NCBI GenBank assembly: GCA_947304065.1
Contig: CAMZAI010000080.1
Coordinates: 1-11,696 of the forward strand
From: an uncultured Clostridia bacterium
GTDB lineage: Bacteria; Bacillota; Clostridia; Lachnospirales; Lachnospiraceae
Direction: 5' to 3'
DNA: 11,696 nt
Every line of letters starts with the position of its first letter. Position 1 is the stretch's first letter. Shown here in pieces: positions 7,141 through 11,696 of this stretch. The position numbers and the translations under genes were made by a program. The notes beneath the pieces are model-generated. The model ran no database searches and was not told the DNA's origin. It saw nothing but the letters and a program-made list of their open reading frames with translations.

Positions 7141-9171
7141 ATGATTCATCGTGAACTGCTGATAAGACATTTTAATCCTACCCTGTTATACTGCGATCTT
7201 CGTTCCCCGCTTACGGTGGGGAACGGGGATTTCGCGTTTACGGCGGATGTTACGGGGCTTCAGACCTTTGCGGAAGAATACTCGGAAGGAGGCTGTCCGC
7301 TGCTCACGATGGCGTCGGGCTTCTGGCATACAGCGCCCGGTGCGGATGCGAAAATAACGTACACGGAGTATAAGCGCGGGGACAGGGTGTTAAAGTACCC
7401 CGTGGAGTGCTTTGAAGGCGAAAAGGAAAAATATGACCTGCTGCGGCAGAACCCGCACAGATATAATCTGATGCGACTCTCGCTGCTGCTGGACGGAAGA
7501 CGGATAAAGCCGGAAGATATAACTTCGATCAGACAGGAGCTGGACCTGTACACAGGGATTCTCAGGAGCAGCTTCAGACTCGAAGGGAAAGAGGTAACGG
7601 TAGAGACGGCGGTCGGCGAAGAAGCGGGCGTGGCAGTATCGATAGAAGCAAGGCTCTTAAAGGACAGGATCTCGGTACTGGCCGAGTTCCCCTACGCAAT
7701 GCCGGCACGGGACGGAGGCGTCTTTGACAGGCCCGAAGCCCATAAAACAGAGATAATAACGAATGAAACGATAAAAGGACAGACGAGACTGAGTCTTAAA
7801 CGTACCATGGACGGCGATATCCACAGAGTGGGAGTCAACGGACAGGTGAGCGTCAGGGAGGCGGGACCCCATGCATTTATCCTTTCCGCATCGGAAAGTC
7901 AGGGCGCGGCGTTCTGGTTTTACGCGGGCTTTGCGGCAGAGGGGCTCGAACCCGCGGAATGCAGTTTCAGACAGGTTAAGGAGGCTTCGGGGAAGCGCTT
8001 CTATCTGTTCTGGAACAGAGGAGCAATGATCAATGTCCTCGAATCTGCGGACAAGAGAGCCGAAGAGCTCGAAAGAAGGCTGATACTGTCGATGTATCTG
8101 ACCTATGTCCAGTGTACTGCGACGCTCCCGCCTCAGGAGACCGGTCTTACCTGCAACAGCTGGTACGGCAAATTCCATCTCGAGATGCACCCGCTCCATG
8201 CGGCGTATCTGGCGCTGTACGGCAGGGGAGACCTGCTTGAGCGGTCGCTGGACTTCTATGTGAGGAATCTCGACAAAGCCGTGGAACTGGCTGCATCGAA
8301 CGGATTTATGGGGGCAAGATGGCCCAAGATGACAGACCCCTGTGCGGCCAATTCGCCTTCACCGATCGCGCCTCTGCTGATATGGCAGCAGCCGCACATC
8401 ATTTTCATGGTAGAGCTGCTGAGGCTTGCGAGATATTCCGCAAAAAGAAGCGAGGTGGCCTGTGAGGACGAGTGCGTCTTTCTCGCAAGATACAGGGAAG
8501 TGATCGAACAGACCGCGGATTTCATGGCGGACTATGCGGAATACGATGAGAAGGACGGATGCTATCATCTGCCCGGGCCGATGTATACGGTTCAGGAAAA
8601 AGGAGACCCGGAACTGATCAACGATCCGCCTTTTGAACTGGCCTACTGGAGGTTTGGATTAAAGCTGGCCTGCGATATGCTGTCGCGGATATCGGCTGCA
8701 AAAGAGAAATGGCTCGAAGTATCGGAGAAAATGGCCGCACCGGAGATAAAAGACGGACTTATTCCCGCGTGGAGAGGCTGTGAGGATACGTTTACGAAGC
8801 TGAACATCGACCATCCTTCGATGGTATTTGCCGAGGCGCTCTTTACCACCGATACGGACAGGACAGCTCTGCGAAACACGCTCAAAAAGATAGAAGAAGT
8901 GTGGGATAAAGACTCGCTCTGGGGCTGGGATTTCGCGGTGCTCGCGATGGTATACGCAAGGCTCGGAATGTACGGAAAAGCCTTCGACATGCTGCTTTGC
9001 GATACCGGAAAGAATTCCTATGCCGTGAGCGGAAACAATTATCAGGCAGAGCGGCGCGATCTGCCGCTCTATCTGCCCGGAAACGGGGCGCTGCTGCTGG
9101 CGATGACCGCGATGCGCAACGCGCCCGGATGGTATATCGAGACAGAAGGGATCATGGAGTATCCGTTTTGA
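7141..9171 (+). CDS. six-hairpin glycosidase-like protein, unassigned substrate
   Basis: A 676-residue protein without signal peptide, fourth gene of the transport operon. AAAAGGA at 7127-7133 gives a ribosome site 7 bases before the ATG, and the start lies 4 bases after the permease stop. By general resemblance it has an N-terminal beta-sandwich (about 1-300; motif SPLTVGNGDFAFTADVTG at 22-39) and a C-terminal (alpha/alpha)6-barrel (about 310-665), the layout of GH65/GH95-like enzymes. Landmarks are WYGKFHLEMHPLH (341-353), GARWPKMTDP (391-400), IWQQPHI (414-420), NDPPFELAYWRFG (494-506) and PLYLPGNGALLLA (642-654). Acidic residues Glu348 and Glu499 in these motifs are candidates for catalysis, but I cannot assign roles. 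It probably cuts the sugar brought in by the transporter. Its specificity is unknown: alpha-rhamnosidase, alpha-fucosidase, phosphorylase or other activities of this clan are possible. Confidence 0.7.
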   Translation: MIHRELLIRHFNPTLLYCDLRSPLTVGNGDFAFTADVTGLQTFAEEYSEGGCPLLTMASGFWHTAPGADAKITYTEYKRGDRVLKYPVECFEGEKEKYDLLRQNPHRYNLMRLSLLLDGRRIKPEDITSIRQELDLYTGILRSSFRLEGKEVTVETAVGEEAGVAVSIEARLLKDRISVLAEFPYAMPARDGGVFDRPEAHKTEIITNETIKGQTRLSLKRTMDGDIHRVGVNGQVSVREAGPHAFILSASESQGAAFWFYAGFAAEGLEPAECSFRQVKEASGKRFYLFWNRGAMINVLESADKRAEELERRLILSMYLTYVQCTATLPPQETGLTCNSWYGKFHLEMHPLHAAYLALYGRGDLLERSLDFYVRNLDKAVELAASNGFMGARWPKMTDPCAANSPSPIAPLLIWQQPHIIFMVELLRLARYSAKRSEVACEDECVFLARYREVIEQTADFMADYAEYDEKDGCYHLPGPMYTVQEKGDPELINDPPFELAYWRFGLKLACDMLSRISAAKEKWLEVSEKMAAPEIKDGLIPAWRGCEDTFTKLNIDHPSMVFAEALFTTDTDRTALRNTLKKIEEVWDKDSLWGWDFAVLAMVYARLGMYGKAFDMLLCDTGKNSYAVSGNNYQAERRDLPLYLPGNGALLLAMTAMRNAPGWYIETEGIMEYPF

Positions 9172-10045
9172 GCAGCGATGTGCGCCGCCTGGTCTGATGC
9201 TTGTACTCGCTGCGGTACTTCAGGGGTGATATCTCCCTGTAGGTCTTGAAGACCTTTTCAAAATACGTCAGGCTTTCATAGCCGCATTCCGAGGCGATGT
9301 CGGTGACGGACATGTCGGTGGAGGAGAGCAGCTCCTGGGCCTTCTGTATGCGGTGTACATTGATGTATTCGTTGATGGTAAAGCCGGTGACCTCCTTAAA
9401 GATACGGCTTAGATAACACTTGTTCACAAAGAAGGTATCGGCGACGGTCTCGAGAGAGAGCGGCTGCGTGCAGTTGTCCGCGATGTATTTGGCGACCTCG
9501 TCGACCTTCCTGTGCTTGGGATTCTTGGGAAGCGACGACTTTGTACTCTGACCGTCCTCTGCGTGCCGGTGCGCGAATATCAGAAGGGAAGCCAGCCTGT
9601 TCATCACGGCCAGCCTGTAGCCGGGCTTTTTGTGATGGATCTCGGACTGTATGCCGAGCAGCAGATTCTCGACATAATTGCGCTCGCGCTCGTCAAATTC
9701 CATAACGCCCTGATGCTTCTCAAAGAAGGATTCAAGGCTCAGATCGCCGAAGAATGAATAAAAGCTGCCGAAAGGCTCGCCCGCGAACTCGATCAGGATG
9801 CGGTCATGGTAGGGGCCGGAGGCAAGACCGGTCTTATGAATGACATTCTTGTTGATAAAGACCATGGTGCCTTTGCCGATCAGATATGTGTTCTGGCCGA
9901 TGAAATACAGACGCTTGCCTTCGAGCAGATAGTAGATCTCGTATTCATCGTGAAGGTGCTTTGTGGGCATGGTGTACTCGTAATCGCGGATGACGCGGTC
10001 GATCGTGATGCCGTCGGTGGTCTCTTCAAAAACTGTCTGGCGCAT
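9152..10045 (-). CDS. AraC-family transcriptional regulator
   Basis: A 297-residue regulator, probably activating the sugar-use genes around it in response to a sugar. The N-terminal cupin-like sensing domain (about 15-100) has the pattern HLHDEYEIYYLLEG at 30-43 and a later KNVIHK with His70, typical of sugar-binding AraC proteins. The C-terminal double helix-turn-helix spans about 181-280: first helix pair at PLSLETVADTFFVNKCYLSRIFKEVTG (shown by its key residues Ser209-region YLSRIFK), second at SVTDIASECGYES and YFEKVFK, ending at SPLKYR. A 20-residue basic tail follows KYR. On the minus strand GAGG lies 6 bases before the ATG. The gene is divergent from the GH4 gene and its last 20 bases overlap the end of the six-hairpin glycosidase gene on the other strand. 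Confidence 0.93.
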   Translation of the reverse strand: MRQTVFEETTDGITIDRVIRDYEYTMPTKHLHDEYEIYYLLEGKRLYFIGQNTYLIGKGTMVFINKNVIHKTGLASGPYHDRILIEFAGEPFGSFYSFFGDLSLESFFEKHQGVMEFDERERNYVENLLLGIQSEIHHKKPGYRLAVMNRLASLLIFAHRHAEDGQSTKSSLPKNPKHRKVDEVAKYIADNCTQPLSLETVADTFFVNKCYLSRIFKEVTGFTINEYINVHRIQKAQELLSSTDMSVTDIASECGYESLTYFEKVFKTYREISPLKYRSEYKHQTRRRTSLLKTDTP

Positions 10046-10065
10046 GAAATACCTCGAGAAAGTAA

Positions 10066-10095
10066 ATTATGATTGAAAATGAGTATAATAGTCAA
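10066..10095 (-). promoter_or_regulatory. possible proximal promoter of the AraC-type regulator gene
   Basis: On the minus strand TTGACT (10095-10090) and CATAAT (10071-10066) are 18 bases apart. The transcript would start only about 14 bases before the ATG at 10045, leaving a very short leader that still contains the GAGG ribosome site. It could act together with the distal promoter or be used alone. Confidence 0.4.
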
Positions 10096-10133
10096 AAAAG
10101 TATAAGAAAATTATACTGCAGACAGAGTATAAT
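10081..10133. repeat. AGTATAA repeats in the regulator/GH4 intergenic region
   Basis: The 7-mer AGTATAA occurs on the plus strand at 10082-10088, 10099-10105 and 10126-10132, and inverted as TTATACT at 10111-10117. The outer copies extend to the 9-mer GAGTATAAT (10081-10089 and 10125-10133). The middle direct and inverted copies form a 7-5-7 palindrome. They may be AraC operator half-sites, or simply several -10 like elements in an A/T-rich stretch. Confidence 0.45.
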
Positions 10134-10138
10134 GTAAA
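10110..10138 (-). promoter_or_regulatory. distal promoter of the AraC-type regulator gene
   Basis: On the minus strand TTTACA (10138-10133) and a perfect TATAAT (10115-10110) are 17 bases apart, a near-consensus sigma-A promoter giving a leader of about 58 bases. Its -35 box shares base 10133 with the -10 box proposed for the divergent GH4 gene, so the two promoters would compete for polymerase. Confidence 0.55.
10128..10133 (+). promoter_or_regulatory. -10 box of the GH4 gene, activator-dependent promoter likely
   Basis: A perfect TATAAT lies 35 bases before the GH4 start codon. At 16-18 bases upstream there is only GAAAAT, AGAAAA or AAGAAA, so no -35 box. A good -10 without a -35 beside a divergent AraC gene fits an activator-dependent promoter. 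This is inference from base pattern only. Confidence 0.45.
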
Positions 10139-10168
10139 CAAATAAAAGAAACGGAGAAAGTCGAAGAT

Positions 10169-11575
10169 ATGAATTACCGTAACGGAAAGATCGAAGACCT
10201 GAATATCGCATACATAGGAGGCGGTTCGAGAGGATGGGCATGGACCTTTATGACGGATCTGGCGCTGGAGCCGCAGCTGTCCGGAACTATACGTCTGTAT
10301 GATATTGACAAAGCGGCGGCAGAGAATAACGCCATCATCGGAAACCGTGTTTCCGAAAGGCCCGAGGCTGTGGGCAAGTGGCGCTATACCGTATGCGAGA
10401 CGCTTGAGACGGCTCTGACAGGAGCTGATTTTGTCGTAATATCGATCCTTCCCGGAACCTTCGACGAGATGGAGAGCGACGTTCACCTGCCCGAGAGACT
10501 CGGTATCTATCAGTCGGTAGGCGATACGGCGGGGCCCGGAGGAATGATCAGGGCGCTGCGCACGCTGCCGATGTTCGCTGAGTTCGCGGAGGCGATAAAG
10601 AGTTTCTGCCCCTCGGCCTGGGTCATCAACTATACGAACCCCATGTCGCTGTGCGTAAAGGTACTTTACCATGTATTCCCGCAGATTAAGGCTTTCGGCT
10701 GCTGCCACGAGGTGTTCGGAACCCAGGAAGTACTGGCCGGCATACTGCAGAAGGAAGGTTATGTATCGGAGAAGCCTGACCGTCACGAGATAAATATCAA
10801 TGTGCTCGGCATCAATCATTTTACCTGGTTTGATTACGCATCCTACAAGGGAATTGACCTTTTCCCCGTTTACAGGGCTTATATTGACAAGAACTTTGAC
10901 AAAGGATATACGGAAGACAACAGCGAGCACTGGGCCAACAGCCATTTCACCTGCAAGCACAGGGTTAAGTTCGATATGTTCAACAGATACGGACTGATCG
11001 CTGCGGCGGGAGACAGACATCTTGCGGAGTTTATGCCCGGAGACATGTATCTGAAGAATCCCGCGACCGTTAAGGGCTGGGATTTCGACCTGACTCCCGT
11101 ATCATGGAGAAAGGAAGACTTAAAACACCGTCTCGAGCGCTCGGCAAAGCTCGCCTCGGGCGAGGAAGAGATCAACCTCAAGCCCACCGGAGAAGAAGGC
11201 ATACTGTTGATCAAGGCGCTGTGCGGACTGACCCGCGTGATCAGCAATGTGAACATTCCGAATACATCGCTGCAGATCCCGAATCTGCCCGAGAGCGCGG
11301 TAGTCGAGACCAATGCGGTATTCGAGCGCGACGCGATCAGGCCCGTGGCGGCAGGAAAGCTTCCCGAGCAGGTATACGCCCTCGTTATCCCTCATGTGCG
11401 CAACCATGAGCGCATACTAAAGGCATCGTTCAATTATGACCGCAGCCTCGTAAAGGAAGCGTTCATGACCGATCCGCAGGTTCTCGGACGCGCATCAGAG
11501 GCCGATGTATCGAAGCTCGTCGACGACATGATCGACGCAACGATCAAGTATCTCCCCGAAGGCTGGAAGCGATGA
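10169..11575 (+). CDS. lplD: GH4 alpha-galacturonidase, LplD-like
   Basis: A 468-residue cytoplasmic glycoside hydrolase of family 4, enzymes that need NAD+ and a divalent metal (usually Mn2+) and cleave by an oxidation-elimination route. The N-terminus has the Rossmann dinucleotide loop AYIGGGSRGWAW (14-25). Cys179-His180-Glu181-Val182 in GCCHEVFGTQ is the CHEV motif, known as the mark of the alpha-galacturonidase class typified by B. subtilis LplD. INYTNPMS (153-160) and GINHFTW (214-220) carry the other conserved residues; Cys179 and His217 are the expected metal ligands. The overall sequence, including LPERLGIYQSVGDTAGPGG, closely resembles LplD as I remember it. It would release galacturonate from short alpha-galacturonides. 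Ribosome site GGAG at 10153-10156 is 12 bases from the ATG. The gene is monocistronic here, followed by a terminator. Confidence 0.85.
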   Translation: MNYRNGKIEDLNIAYIGGGSRGWAWTFMTDLALEPQLSGTIRLYDIDKAAAENNAIIGNRVSERPEAVGKWRYTVCETLETALTGADFVVISILPGTFDEMESDVHLPERLGIYQSVGDTAGPGGMIRALRTLPMFAEFAEAIKSFCPSAWVINYTNPMSLCVKVLYHVFPQIKAFGCCHEVFGTQEVLAGILQKEGYVSEKPDRHEININVLGINHFTWFDYASYKGIDLFPVYRAYIDKNFDKGYTEDNSEHWANSHFTCKHRVKFDMFNRYGLIAAAGDRHLAEFMPGDMYLKNPATVKGWDFDLTPVSWRKEDLKHRLERSAKLASGEEEINLKPTGEEGILLIKALCGLTRVISNVNIPNTSLQIPNLPESAVVETNAVFERDAIRPVAAGKLPEQVYALVIPHVRNHERILKASFNYDRSLVKEAFMTDPQVLGRASEADVSKLVDDMIDATIKYLPEGWKR

Positions 11576-11609
11576 AAGGCCCCTGCCGAGGTAATCATGA
11601 CTGATATAT

Positions 11610-11646
11610 AAAAACAGGCCACTGCGGAAAGCAGAGGCCTGTTTTT
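11610..11646. terminator. strong, possibly bidirectional terminator after the GH4 gene
   Basis: AAAAACAGGCC (11610-11620) and GGCCTGTTTTT (11636-11646) form a perfect 11-bp stem. Inside it, after an A-A mismatch, CTGC/GCAG pair around a GGAAA loop. The T run on one side and A run on the other allow termination in both directions. It starts 34 bases after the GH4 stop. Confidence 0.9.
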
Positions 11647-11661
11647 GTGCGATAAGCGAAT

Positions 11662-11696
11662 GCCCTCGGCAGCAAGCTCGCTTGCTGGACGAGGGC
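11662..11696. repeat. large hairpin at the right window edge
   Basis: GCCCTCG (11662-11668) pairs with CGAGGGC (11690-11696), and inside this CAGCAAG (11670-11676) pairs with CTTGCTG (11681-11687) around a CTCG loop, with a small G/GA internal bulge. The stem may extend beyond the window. It could be a terminator for a gene arriving from the right, or an intergenic palindromic repeat; the downstream bases needed to decide are not visible. Confidence 0.6.

Overview
The window is a piece of a bacterial chromosome with close gene packing, roughly balanced base composition, Shine-Dalgarno sites and sigma-A type promoters. A Gram-positive anaerobe of the Clostridia, perhaps a Lachnospiraceae-like gut or rumen organism, fits best. 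The reasons are a lipoprotein-anchored sugar-binding protein, an ABC sugar importer without its own ATPase, an LL-diaminopimelate aminotransferase for lysine/cell-wall synthesis, and a close resemblance of the last gene to Bacillus subtilis LplD. The taxonomic call is inference; no rRNA or marker phylogeny is available here.

Region 1 (1-3689) is a co-directional run: dapL (its first few codons lie outside the window), pyrG (CTP synthase), and, 6 bases after pyrG, a small glycoside hydrolase of the GH43 type. It ends in a GC-rich hairpin and a second, T-tract hairpin. Region 2 (3735-7136, plus the next gene) starts from a good promoter and encodes a lipoprotein sugar-binding protein, two MalF/MalG-type permeases and a 676-residue protein that looks like a cytoplasmic (alpha/alpha)6-barrel 'six-hairpin' glycosidase. 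A long hairpin without a T tract separates the binding-protein gene from the permease genes. Region 3 (9152-11575) holds a divergent pair: an AraC-family regulator on the minus strand, whose 3' end overlaps that of the six-hairpin gene by 20 bases, and on the plus strand a GH4 enzyme with the CHEV motif that marks alpha-galacturonidases. A strong terminator and a large hairpin close the window.

Read together, regions 2 and 3 plus the GH43-like gene look like a Gram-positive polysaccharide utilisation locus. A short oligosaccharide is bound outside the cell, imported intact by the ABC transporter (ATPase supplied in trans), and cut in the cytoplasm by up to three glycosidases without signal peptides, under a sugar-sensing AraC regulator. 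The LplD-like GH4 enzyme points to alpha-linked galacturonides, that is, pectin fragments. The two other enzymes may remove further sugars. The substrate of the six-hairpin protein cannot be read from the sequence, and it is the least understood part of the locus. No mobile element, CRISPR array, tRNA or rRNA was seen.
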